Shown here piece after piece: positions 1-7,658 of a stretch of 50,382 nucleotides of DNA. The stretch is from contig JAHYIS010000015.1 of NCBI GenBank assembly GCA_019429385.1, positions 1 through 50,382 of the forward strand. The letters are read 5' to 3'. This stretch comes from ANME-2 cluster archaeon (GTDB lineage Archaea; Halobacteriota; Methanosarcinia; Methanosarcinales; Methanocomedenaceae). Made by a program: the position numbers and the translations under genes. Within the stretch, counting starts at the first letter, position 1, and each line of letters starts with the position of its first letter. The notes below the pieces were generated by a model. The model saw nothing but the letters and a program-made list of their open reading frames with translations. It had not been told where the DNA came from and did no database searches.

Positions 1-336
1 TTGCTTAAATAAAATGTTGTGAGACTGCGCTCTATCTGCAGTCTAATTTAGCCCCCATTTTTATTTTAAGAATTGTTGTTTTGGATTATAATATTTTTTA
101 GATGCACAGGATAGCTTTCCCGGTAGAATAACTATCCTCGTACTGATAGTACCAGGTCTTACCATACTTTAATTAATTGATTTGTTGTTTTGAATCATGA
201 TGAATGGTTAATACATCACTTTAAGTTTCTAAAAATTGTTGGGAAATAGAATCTTAATGTAAGTTTTCGACATTATATATAAATTATCCAAACTTATCAG
301 CCTCAAAGGTGTAGAAGCAATCCCCAAAATTCTTCC
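1..336. other. Intergenic A/T-rich stretch with one perfect hairpin
   Basis: No credible coding frame is seen. Bases 22-28 (agactgc) and 38-44 (gcagtct) form a perfect 7-bp inverted repeat with a 9-base loop, followed by an A/T-rich run, so it could be a terminator for a gene lying to the left of the window. Two similar words containing ttgttgtttt occur near 74 and 183. The rest is A/T-rich spacer downstream of the minus-strand U32 gene. Confidence 0.5.
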
Positions 337-1554
337 TTATAACCCTTCCTCTCCCCCACCCCTCTCAATCCTATACACAATATCATTCTTCCTGACCTTG
401 CCAGCCACAGCCAGTCCCACATCCTGCCCCTGTTCAGCCATCTGAATAGCCCGGTGGTCTTTCATCAATGACCCCACCTGCTGCTCAAGAAACGTGCTGG
501 CACCTTCAATCACTATGAGGTCACCAACACTCAACCCATCCTCTCGAAGCCTGACAGCCGCAGCCCCATGCTCAGGAAAATAATTCACTACCACACCCAC
601 AGCCTGCCTGCGCACCTGTGAAGCGTTCATGTCCTTCTCCATTGCCATCCCGTCAGGACCCGGCGCCCCGAAATAGAAACCCGTTGAAAAGCCCCTGTTA
701 TAAACGGCAGCCATCTGTTCCTTCCATTGCAGTGCCCGCTCCCCCCGGTATGAACCGTCCCTGCAGGCATCCAGAGCCTCTCGATAGCACCGGGAGACCA
801 CAGCAGTATAGCCGGGGTCCCTCAGCCTGCCCTCCAGCTTGAAGGCATCCACACCCGCATCCACCAGTTCTGGCACGTGCTCTATCATGCACAGGTCCCT
901 GACGCTGAGCAGGTATTTCCCGCCCAGTTCCACCTCTGCCCCGTCCTCGCCGTGCAGTGTCCACTGCCAGCGGCACGGCTGGGTACACGCACCGCAGTTC
1001 CCCGAGCCCCCCAGCAGGTACGCGGACAGGTAACAGCGTCCTGAAACTGCCTGGCACATGGCGCCGTGCACGAACACCTCCAGTTCCACACCAGTATGCT
1101 GCCTGATATCCCGTATCTGCTCAAGGGTCAGCTCGCGGGACAGTATCACCCGGCTGGCGCCCAGTTCCCGGTAAAACTCTGCCGTCCGGCCGTTGGACAC
1201 ATTGGCCTGGGTCGATATGTGCAGTTCAAGCCCGCACTCCACGGTCCTGCTGATGACTGCCGGGTCCCAGGCAATAACTGCATCCACACCGGCACTGGCA
1301 GCCGCTTCCACCACTGAGTCCATAGCAGGCAGGTCATCAGGATACATCACGGTATTGACTGCCAGGTATGCCTTGAGACCGCCGTCTTTTACCTGCCCGA
1401 CAAAGGTATCAAGGCTGTCCAGGGTAATGTCCCGGGCGCGTGACCTGAGACTGAACCGGTCAAGGGAAAAATACACGGCATCGGCATGGTCCCTGCACGC
1501 TGAGAGAGCCGCGATGTTGCGTACGCCAGCCACAAGTTCAGGAATATCGGGCAT
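337..1554 (-). CDS. Peptidase U32 family protein
   Basis: A 405-residue member of the U32 (YegQ/RlhA-like) family. The diagnostic block is present around the middle: FVHGAMCQAVSGRCYLS followed by GNCGACTQPCRW, the cysteine-rich signature of U32 proteins, which in characterised members are often tied to RNA or cofactor hydroxylation or to collagenase-like activity. The exact substrate cannot be told from sequence. The frame stays open to 1599, but the ATG at 1554 is preferred because the mRNA has an aaggaggg Shine-Dalgarno sequence seven bases before it and the protein then begins with MPDIPELVAG. It lies 16 bases downstream of the Sua5 gene on the same strand, so the two are probably co-transcribed. 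Confidence 0.88.
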   Translation of the reverse strand: MPDIPELVAGVRNIAALSACRDHADAVYFSLDRFSLRSRARDITLDSLDTFVGQVKDGGLKAYLAVNTVMYPDDLPAMDSVVEAAASAGVDAVIAWDPAVISRTVECGLELHISTQANVSNGRTAEFYRELGASRVILSRELTLEQIRDIRQHTGVELEVFVHGAMCQAVSGRCYLSAYLLGGSGNCGACTQPCRWQWTLHGEDGAEVELGGKYLLSVRDLCMIEHVPELVDAGVDAFKLEGRLRDPGYTAVVSRCYREALDACRDGSYRGERALQWKEQMAAVYNRGFSTGFYFGAPGPDGMAMEKDMNASQVRRQAVGVVVNYFPEHGAAAVRLREDGLSVGDLIVIEGASTFLEQQVGSLMKDHRAIQMAEQGQDVGLAVAGKVRKNDIVYRIERGGGEEGL

Positions 1555-1570
1555 GGTCAGACCCTCCTTA

Positions 1571-2632
1571 TTACCCGGTTCCGGTATCCACCGATTCACC
1601 GGTAGCCTTGTTCAACCTGTTCCTCACTGCCTCACCCACACCATCCTCCCCTATCCAGCCGTCAGCAATGATAACATCAAGGTCTTTTTGATCCAGATAC
1701 CGCAGGCCAGCGAACAGATTACTGGCAATGGCGGATGTATCGTACCTGCTCCCCAGCAGGAACACCTCATCCGACGACACGTACTCAGCAGTCTCATCAG
1801 TAACCAGCAACCCTACCCGGAAATCCTGTTTCCGGTATTCCCTGGCCAGCTCCCCGATCCTGTCCACAACAGCCTGGCTGTTCCCTTTGACCAGCACCAG
1901 TCTCGTCTGTGGTGAATAATGGGTATATTTCAGGCCTGGCGACCTGACAATCTCTCCCGGGGCCGCCATGTGTTCCGTGTAACCAATACGCACCTCACCC
2001 ACGTATTCCCGTATCTGCTCCACATCCACCTCACCCGGTCTGAGCAGCACGGGAATGTCTGAGGTCATGTCCAGCACCGTGGATTCAACACCCACGCGAA
2101 CAGGCCCGCCGTCGATCACCGCATCTATCCTGCCTGAAAGGTCAGCAATCACATGCTCTGCAGTTGTAGGACTGGGCCTGCCGGACAGGTTGGCACTGGG
2201 TGCTGCGATGGGTGTGCCTGCCTGCCGTATCAATGCCGTTGCCACCGGATCATCAGGCATCCTGACCGCCACAGTGTCCAGCCCACAGGTAGTGACGTCA
2301 GGTACAATGTCCCTGCGCCTGAAGATAAGGGTCAGGGGGCCGGGCCAGAATGCATCCATGAGATTGCGGGCGCTGTCGGGTATATCCCTGGCAAGCACGT
2401 CCAGTTGCTCTTTGTCTGCTATATGCACGATAAGTGGATTATCCAGCGGGCGCCCTTTTGCCTGGAATATCTTTTGGACCGCTCCGGGATTCAATGCATC
2501 GGCGCCCAGGCCGTATACGGTCTCGGTGGGGAATGCCACGGTACCGCCCTGCCTGAGAATCTGTGCGGCTGTTGTGATAATCTCCTCAAGATTGCCGCTT
2601 TTTATCCTGAAAATGCGTGTCTTGCTCACCAT
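1571..2632 (-). CDS. sua5: L-threonylcarbamoyladenylate synthase (Sua5/TsaC type)
   Basis: The enzyme makes threonylcarbamoyl-AMP from threonine, bicarbonate and ATP, the first step of the t6A37 modification of ANN-decoding tRNAs. The N-terminal YrdC domain (about residues 15-200) shows GTVAFPTETVYGLGADA, KGRPLDNPLIVHI, PGPLTLIF and APSANLSGRPSPT, all family hallmarks for nucleotide and threonine binding. A linker with SPGLKYTHYSP leads to a C-terminal Sua5 domain, so at 353 residues this is the long two-domain form and not the short TsaC. The start is an ATG followed directly by GTG. It is the upstream gene of a likely two-gene unit with the U32 protein. Confidence 0.95.
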   Translation of the reverse strand: MVSKTRIFRIKSGNLEEIITTAAQILRQGGTVAFPTETVYGLGADALNPGAVQKIFQAKGRPLDNPLIVHIADKEQLDVLARDIPDSARNLMDAFWPGPLTLIFRRRDIVPDVTTCGLDTVAVRMPDDPVATALIRQAGTPIAAPSANLSGRPSPTTAEHVIADLSGRIDAVIDGGPVRVGVESTVLDMTSDIPVLLRPGEVDVEQIREYVGEVRIGYTEHMAAPGEIVRSPGLKYTHYSPQTRLVLVKGNSQAVVDRIGELAREYRKQDFRVGLLVTDETAEYVSSDEVFLLGSRYDTSAIASNLFAGLRYLDQKDLDVIIADGWIGEDGVGEAVRNRLNKATGESVDTGTG

Positions 2633-2683
2633 TCGCCCGGTTATTGAGTATAGGTCATTAGGGAAAAAATGAAAGGAACAGGC

Positions 2684-3706
2684 TTATTTGCCTATTCCCA
2701 TTGTCCTGTTGGTCTTTGCTATGGACTTTGCACCGTCGGATTCCAGTCCGCACATGGCACGGATGGCATCAACGTTCTCGGGGACCACATCAGATTCCTG
2801 GTGAATGGCCTGGAAGAAGTACAGCTCGCCCTGGTACTTGCTGATACTGTCCTTCCATATCACGTTCTCGAACATGTCACTGCGGCTGCGCCCCAGGTCC
2901 CTGGCGAATTCCATTACTTCTGCAGTGCTCGTTATCTTATCTGCCCCTGATACGAACCTGATACGGGGGCGGGAAGCATACAGGTCTATGATATCCTGCG
3001 GTTCGAAATCACGTTTCAGTTCTACATTGAGTGAATGGAAATGCATGATCGTGGTGGACAGTTTTACAGCCACGGTGGCAATCTGGAGGTCGGGCAGGAT
3101 GGAATTTACATCAGGCCCGTGGTGGCTGGGTAAACTGATGGGATTGGGCACAATGGCATTGATCGGTCCGCTCTTGATATTGCCCGGGTCTGCTGCCCTG
3201 CGCATCAGGGTGACCCTGGATTTCTTTACACCAAAGGTCTGGTCAAGGGGATACAGTGCCCTGGTAAGCCCGGTAGTATTGCAACTGACCACCCTGGTAA
3301 GATCGCGGCCAATGGCGTCAGCATAATTTGCCTCTGCATTGAAACTGAAACCTGCTAACTCATGGTCTTCGCCGCCCTGCCAGATGGCCTTTATGCCGTG
3401 CTTCTGGTACACTTCCTTATAGGCAGCTCCCACGCCTCCGGGTGTGCAGTCTACCACCAGGTCTGCACCTGCCAGCAGGTCATCCAGTGAACCTGAGACC
3501 TCAAGCCCGGCCTTTTTTAAGCCATCTATCTTGTCAGGAGAAGCTGCATACAGGTCAAATCCACGGTCAATTGCCATTTTTGCCTCAAAACTGGGGCGCG
3601 TTTTCACGACACCTGCAATCTCCATGTCATCCTGGGCAGCAACCGCATCTGCCACACGTTTTCCTATGGTACCATACCCATTTATTGCAATCTTAGCTTT
3701 AGACAT
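2684..3706 (-). CDS. gap: Type II glyceraldehyde-3-phosphate dehydrogenase (phosphorylating, archaeal)
   Basis: A cytoplasmic enzyme of glycolysis and gluconeogenesis, NAD(P)-dependent, interconverting glyceraldehyde 3-phosphate and 1,3-bisphosphoglycerate. At 340 residues it has the length of the archaeal class. The Rossmann motif INGYGTIGKRVADA is at residues 8-21 and the catalytic cysteine is Cys142 in the motif SCNTTGL. RRAADPGNIKSGPINAI and HHGPDVNS are also typical of the archaeal family. A box A lies about 30-40 bases upstream of the ATG and a gagggag ribosome binding site just before it, so it probably has its own short-leader transcript. In methanogens and relatives the enzyme is thought to work mainly in the gluconeogenic direction. 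Confidence 0.96.
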   Translation of the reverse strand: MSKAKIAINGYGTIGKRVADAVAAQDDMEIAGVVKTRPSFEAKMAIDRGFDLYAASPDKIDGLKKAGLEVSGSLDDLLAGADLVVDCTPGGVGAAYKEVYQKHGIKAIWQGGEDHELAGFSFNAEANYADAIGRDLTRVVSCNTTGLTRALYPLDQTFGVKKSRVTLMRRAADPGNIKSGPINAIVPNPISLPSHHGPDVNSILPDLQIATVAVKLSTTIMHFHSLNVELKRDFEPQDIIDLYASRPRIRFVSGADKITSTAEVMEFARDLGRSRSDMFENVIWKDSISKYQGELYFFQAIHQESDVVPENVDAIRAMCGLESDGAKSIAKTNRTMGIGK

Positions 3707-3735
3707 CTATTCTCCCTCAATTGAAATGATAACCA

Positions 3736-3746
3736 CTATTTATAAG
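3736..3746 (-). promoter_or_regulatory. Box A (TATA) of the gap gene
   Basis: On the minus strand this reads cttataaatag, a good archaeal TATA box. Transcription starting about 25 bases downstream would leave a leader of roughly ten bases before the gap ATG at 3706, still enough for the gagggag ribosome binding site. Confidence 0.6.
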
Positions 3747-3767
3747 AGTTCCTTACTATACCATAAC

Positions 3768-3959
3768 CTAATCGATTTTCTGTATCAGGGCTTCCTGTTT
3801 CGTGAGGTCTATGCGCAGTATCTTCCCTTTGACATTCTTGGTATCGCCCAACATTCCGGTCATGGTTATGTCCTCATTGTCAACAACTAACCGTACAACA
3901 TCCTCCATCAACAATTTCCTCTCGGTCCCGTCAACCAGCATGGCATGTAATTCGCACAT
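3768..3959 (-). CDS. cooT: CooT family nickel-binding protein
   Basis: A 63-residue protein that begins Met-Cys-Glu-Leu and continues with LMEDVVRLVVDNEDI and GDTKNVKGKILRIDL, the pattern of the CooT family (a small beta-barrel-like fold). In Rhodospirillum rubrum CooT the N-terminal Cys2 binds Ni(II) and the protein helps mature the Ni-dependent CO dehydrogenase; Cys2 is conserved here. The start ATG is fixed by that Met-Cys terminus. It is transcribed away from the bactofilin-like gene. A CooC-like ATPase lies about 27 kb away in this window, which fits CODH use by the host, but no CODH subunit is seen here. Archaeal homologues are often annotated only as RNA-binding or hypothetical, so function is inferred. 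Confidence 0.75.
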   Translation of the reverse strand: MCELHAMLVDGTERKLLMEDVVRLVVDNEDITMTGMLGDTKNVKGKILRIDLTKQEALIQKID

Positions 3960-4021
3960 AATAATCAGGCTGTAGATTAGACTGGATTATAGATAAAACG
4001 TTCGAGAAATAAAAGCAAAAC

Positions 4022-4031
4022 ACTTTATATT
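4022..4031 (+). promoter_or_regulatory. Box A of the bactofilin-like gene
   Basis: The word actttatatt lies about 45 bases ahead of the GTG/ATG start at 4072-4077. A start of transcription near 4055 would leave a leader of about 17 bases that contains cggag, a plausible ribosome binding site. Confidence 0.45.
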
Positions 4032-4071
4032 CTCTGGATACTAAATACCTCAAATTATTGCGGAGCAAAAC

Positions 4072-5454
4072 GTGATGGAAGAACTGTTGAGGACGTTCAC
4101 AATACCTGATAACACCAAAATGGAAGAGCGTTCCATTGTGGTGGATGGCGGAGCCATTATAGGCAATTATTGCGACATAGGTTTTGGCATAATTGCGGAT
4201 TCGGTAATAGCAGGCGAGAGGGTACGTATCGACGGTAATGTGATAGGGCCGCAAGAGATACGTATCGATATGTGGTCCCATGTTGGTGGTGATGTAAGGA
4301 CCAAAAACCAGGCCTTTATCGGTGAATTTGTTGACATTGACGGGAAACTGGTTGTGGGTGGCGACCTGGATATCGGCAAGGATGTGAAGATCGGTGGGGG
4401 TTTTGAGGCAAAAGGCTGGATAGTCGTCAGGAATCCCATTCCCGTTATTATATACATTTACCTTTATCTTACCGAAATGCTGAGATTGGGCAAGGGCGAG
4501 GAAGTTGAAAAAGCCCTGAGTGAACTTTTCAGTGACGACGATGATGACCTGTATGAGGGGAAACTGTTCATAATCCCCAGCGGTTCAAAGGTGGATATGG
4601 AAACCATCAGGGTACCTGACAGGGCAAATATCGGCAGTGGATGCCGGTTGATGGGGAATATCAGGGCCGCGTCACTGGTCATGGGGAATAATAATACGCT
4701 GTTCGGCAGCATCAAGACCATGGATGATATCGTCATCGGAGAAGGCAATACCATTCATGGGAACCTTGTCACCAGGGGGAATGTGCGCGTGGGTAAAGGC
4801 ACCCACATCCTTGGTGAGATCAACGGCGGCGTGGTCACGGTACATGAAGATGCAAAGGTGGACGGCCCGATGCGGGCCCCTGGCGGCGTGACAATCTCCC
4901 GGTTCGAGATAGAGAAAGAACCGAGAATGAGTGGTATCCTGGATCTGGTGCCACAACCAGCCGCGAAAAAGAAACCCAAAGAGGAACTATTTGTAATCCC
5001 TGAAAAGAGAATGAATACAGCCATCCGGCTTTCAGCCGGTGAAACCAGGACTGCTGCAAAACCAAAAACCACATCGTCGGGCACGACCGGGATAAAAGTT
5101 TCTGCAGGTAGTTCCAAAACCAAAAAAGCCATCACAGAAGCGAAGATCGCTGCTGAAATAGAAACAGCATCCGAAGGGGCACGGCCTGATGAAGTCATTC
5201 CGGCTGAGAAGACTGTTCCCCAAAAAGGTCCTTCCGGTAAAAAGACGACCGGAACAAAGACTGCACCTAAAACGAAAAAAACCTCGGTTGGTAATACTAA
5301 GGGCAAGAGGACAACTACAAAAAAGAAAGCAACAACTGGCCAAACTGCCGCAAAAGACAAAACTGCAAAGAAGACTGGAGCCAAAAGCACAAACAAGATA
5401 GCTCCTCCTAAAACTGTAAAGAAGACAGTTCCTAAAACCGCTCCTAAAAAATAA
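4072..5454 (+). CDS. Bactofilin-like polymer-forming protein with Lys/Thr/Ala-rich tail
   Basis: A 460-residue protein in two contrasting halves. Residues 1-290 are made of short beta-strand turns rich in Gly, Val and Ile (for example IVVDGGAIIGNYCDIG, NIGSGCRLMGNIRA, VRVGKGTHILGEINGG), typical of the right-handed beta-helix of polymer-forming cytoskeletal/bactofilin proteins, with a short hydrophobic stretch VIIYIYLYLTEML and an acidic DDDDD loop in between. From about residue 300 on it is low complexity and very basic, rich in Lys, Thr, Ala and Pro (KKTTGTKTAPKTKK and similar), like histone H1 or bacterial Hc1/AlgP tails. The start may be GTG 4072 or the next codon ATG 4075. Function is not known; assembly into filaments is inferred from the fold, and the tail could bind nucleic acid or polyanions. 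Confidence 0.8.
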   Translation: MMEELLRTFTIPDNTKMEERSIVVDGGAIIGNYCDIGFGIIADSVIAGERVRIDGNVIGPQEIRIDMWSHVGGDVRTKNQAFIGEFVDIDGKLVVGGDLDIGKDVKIGGGFEAKGWIVVRNPIPVIIYIYLYLTEMLRLGKGEEVEKALSELFSDDDDDLYEGKLFIIPSGSKVDMETIRVPDRANIGSGCRLMGNIRAASLVMGNNNTLFGSIKTMDDIVIGEGNTIHGNLVTRGNVRVGKGTHILGEINGGVVTVHEDAKVDGPMRAPGGVTISRFEIEKEPRMSGILDLVPQPAAKKKPKEELFVIPEKRMNTAIRLSAGETRTAAKPKTTSSGTTGIKVSAGSSKTKKAITEAKIAAEIETASEGARPDEVIPAEKTVPQKGPSGKKTTGTKTAPKTKKTSVGNTKGKRTTTKKKATTGQTAAKDKTAKKTGAKSTNKIAPPKTVKKTVPKTAPKK

Positions 5455-5473
5455 CCCTACGAATTGTTGATTA

Positions 5474-5977
5474 TTACGATACTGTTACGCTTTTTACACC
5501 GGGTACTTTCATCAATTCATTAACAAGGTCACCGGGTATCTTACTATCGGTGATGATAGTCAGTTGTGGTTTTTCAGTCAAATAAGGGTCGTCGGTCACT
5601 GCCTGCCTGATACTTAAACCCCGACGTGCCACTGCGGTGGCCACACTGCCCAGAATACCTGTCCTGGAGGCATCTCCGGGTGTTATGACCAGAACCCCAA
5701 GACCCAATTCGGGTGCCACGTCCTTCAGGAACGGTATGGTATGAATATTACGGAAAATACTGCTCAGGGTCCTGTCATCCAGTATCACTTCGCACGTGGA
5801 GTCAATGACACGCCGGTCCACGTCTATCTCCCTGCCCACCTGGGTATGGGGTATCTCGATGTTTCCCGATACTACCCGGCCCTGTTCATTGACCTGGAAA
5901 CCGCGCTCCAGCAAGAGCTTGATGACCTTCTCCTGTGCAGGATGTTTTTTAAAGTTGTTCAGTATTTTGCTCCACAT
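5474..5977 (-). CDS. ACT-domain regulator of amino acid metabolism (COG2150 type)
   Basis: A 167-residue archaeal protein. The N-terminal half (KVIKLLLERGFQVNEQGRVV) looks like a small helical, possibly DNA-binding region, and the C-terminal half (LGLGVLVITPGDASRTGILG through VPGVKSVTVS) has the beta-alpha-beta pattern of an ACT domain, which usually binds an amino acid. The whole matches the archaeal family described as predicted regulator of amino acid metabolism. Ligand and targets are unknown. Two 19-base direct repeats lie 35 and 62 bases upstream of its start, in its promoter, which suggests autoregulation. Confidence 0.82.
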   Translation of the reverse strand: MWSKILNNFKKHPAQEKVIKLLLERGFQVNEQGRVVSGNIEIPHTQVGREIDVDRRVIDSTCEVILDDRTLSSIFRNIHTIPFLKDVAPELGLGVLVITPGDASRTGILGSVATAVARRGLSIRQAVTDDPYLTEKPQLTIITDSKIPGDLVNELMKVPGVKSVTVS

Positions 5978-6011
5978 GGATTGCGAACCTGAAAATTAAT
6001 TATTATAATAG

Positions 6012-6057
6012 ATATCAATAGTAAATTAATTATACTAAATATCAATAGTATATTAAT
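6012..6057. repeat. Two 19-base direct repeats upstream of the ACT-domain gene
   Basis: The word atatcaatagtaaattaat at 6012-6030 recurs at 6039-6057 with one mismatch, a spacing of 27 bases between starts. They fall in the promoter region of the minus-strand ACT-domain gene and overlap A/T-rich sequence that could serve as box A, so they may be operator sites. The period is not an exact number of helical turns (about 2.6), so binding on one face is not assured. Confidence 0.6.
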
Positions 6058-6062
6058 CATTC

Positions 6063-7037
6063 TTAAATCCATTCATAATGTGCCATTACCTCTGGCTTGA
6101 AATCAAACAGGAGGCTACCCTCAACGTATCCGAAAAACAGGCATCCACCACAATTCCGTGCTGTTCTGGCACGTTGGTCCTTTGACGACTCCCATACATG
6201 TTCCAGCCCCTCGCTTGCATGACCAAGTCGTTCTTTTTGTACCCGGCAGTGTTCTATGCAGCCATCTGATGTGACATTGAGGATAATATCAGCGGCATGA
6301 CACGTGAAATCCATGGTACGGTCCCGTACCATTTTCAGGTATGTCAGGGAATTGATAATAGGATATCCTTCTTTCTTCAGCCTGATTATACTGTCCACAG
6401 CCCGCTCGTATTTGGCAGTATCCTGTATCCCTATCCTGTCCCACACATCCTGACCTATGCCTCCTGACTGGTTCAGCGCCTCAAAGGATATCCATACTCC
6501 CATCTCCCTGGCCAGGTGTACCAGCGGCTCAATATCATCCAGGTTCTGTCCGGAGATGACGCAGTTCATCAGGATAGGGTTCCTGCGCCCATCATTAGCC
6601 GCTTCGATACCGGCCAGAAGGTCATTGAAATCCATGCCCCTGATATCTTTATAGGAATCGGTCCCGTCTACTGATACTGACAGGTAGTCCACCACATCCA
6701 GTTCATGCGCCCGCTGTTTAAGCAGTTTACCGTTCGTTATCATGGACGTTATCATTCCCAGCTCGCGGGCATATGCCATGATAAAGGGCAGGTCGTCCCT
6801 CAATAATGGTTCTACGGTCCAGGCATTGTAATACTTGATGCCAAAACGTTTTGCCTCATCCAGCATGCGCAGGATATCCCCCGTCTCCATTTCGTCCTTT
6901 TCTTCTTTCCAGTATTCACAAAAATCGCAATGCATGTTGCACCTTGCATTGATACCGTGGGATAGGACGAAAGGTCTTTTTTTGATCCTGAGCTGCCAGA
7001 GGGCTTTAGATGCAAGAATGGGGGAGAATGTTCTCAT
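6063..7037 (-). CDS. Radical SAM protein
   Basis: A 324-residue radical SAM enzyme. The [4Fe-4S] cluster motif CxxxCxxC is formed by Cys33, Cys37 and Cys40 (CNMHCDFC), followed by the usual barrel elements (YYNAWTVEP, MITNGKLL, YLSVSVDGTD). The C-terminal part has further cysteines, in EHCRVQKERLG and NCGGCLFFGY, which could hold a second cluster as in SPASM or twitch domains. The substrate cannot be named; the architecture is shared by peptide-modifying and cofactor-building enzymes. It stands between the ACT regulator and cbiE on the same strand, with only 18 bases between it and cbiE, so it may be co-transcribed with the cobalamin genes. Confidence 0.85.
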   Translation of the reverse strand: MRTFSPILASKALWQLRIKKRPFVLSHGINARCNMHCDFCEYWKEEKDEMETGDILRMLDEAKRFGIKYYNAWTVEPLLRDDLPFIMAYARELGMITSMITNGKLLKQRAHELDVVDYLSVSVDGTDSYKDIRGMDFNDLLAGIEAANDGRRNPILMNCVISGQNLDDIEPLVHLAREMGVWISFEALNQSGGIGQDVWDRIGIQDTAKYERAVDSIIRLKKEGYPIINSLTYLKMVRDRTMDFTCHAADIILNVTSDGCIEHCRVQKERLGHASEGLEHVWESSKDQRARTARNCGGCLFFGYVEGSLLFDFKPEVMAHYEWI

Positions 7038-7055
7038 AGAGGTCAGGTATTGAGG

Positions 7056-7658
7056 TCATTTCATGGTATGTTCCAGTGCCGGTCCAACAATCATACAGTA
7101 TAGCTGTGATGATATAACGGGTTTATTATCTATTGTTCCAATTTCCACGTGCTCGTCAGGATACCCTAACTTTTCAAGAACTGCAACCGGTACATCGAGT
7201 CTGATACTTCCAAGGATCGATACCACTTCATCGACACCAAAATGCGGGGAAGGAAGCAAGAAAATGGTTGAACCCAAAGTAATGGCCCGCCTGAATTTTA
7301 TTGCTACAGGTGCCGGATTCCTGCCATGCGCGTTAACCACCACGATACCGGCAAGGTTAACTTTCAACCGGGCACATGCAGCCTGCAAAGATGAGATCCC
7401 GGGTATTACCACATCATTGGGTCCTGCAAATTTACCCAGGCCTGAAAGGTTGGGGTCGCCGGTTGAAAGGAGAACAGCATCGGAGGGAAGGTCACGTACC
7501 CGTCCATAGTCCTCTATCGCCCTGGCTTCGCAGCAAATATATTCAGCTGCCAGTTCAAGGGCACGGGGTGAACCATACACCATCCCGGCTTGCTGTATTG
7601 TCAGGGCGGCCTCTGGGGTCACCATACCAGGACCGATACCAACGCCAACGATTTTCAT
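7056..7658 (-). CDS. cbiE: Cobalt-precorrin-7 (C5)-methyltransferase CbiE
   Basis: A tetrapyrrole methylase using S-adenosylmethionine in the anaerobic (early cobalt) route to cobalamin. The 200-residue protein starts MKIVGVGIGPGMVTPEA, the glycine-rich N-terminal motif of the family, and has LLSTGDPNLSGLGKF and GISSLQAACARL, the SAM-binding loops. It lacks the CbiT domain fused in CobL, so a separate CbiT should carry out C15 methylation and decarboxylation. The start overlaps the stop of cbiD by four bases (ATGA), which shows tight translational coupling. Corrinoids are essential for methanogens and methane oxidisers (methyl-H4MPT:CoM methyltransferase). Confidence 0.93.
   Translation of the reverse strand: MKIVGVGIGPGMVTPEAALTIQQAGMVYGSPRALELAAEYICCEARAIEDYGRVRDLPSDAVLLSTGDPNLSGLGKFAGPNDVVIPGISSLQAACARLKVNLAGIVVVNAHGRNPAPVAIKFRRAITLGSTIFLLPSPHFGVDEVVSILGSIRLDVPVAVLEKLGYPDEHVEIGTIDNKPVISSQLYCMIVGPALEHTMK

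Noticed and set aside
4755-5396. 213-residue minus-strand hydrophobic frame opposite the bactofilin tail
   Set aside because: It is the mirror of Lys- and Thr-rich codons, which always give long Phe/Val-rich frames on the other strand. No start signal.
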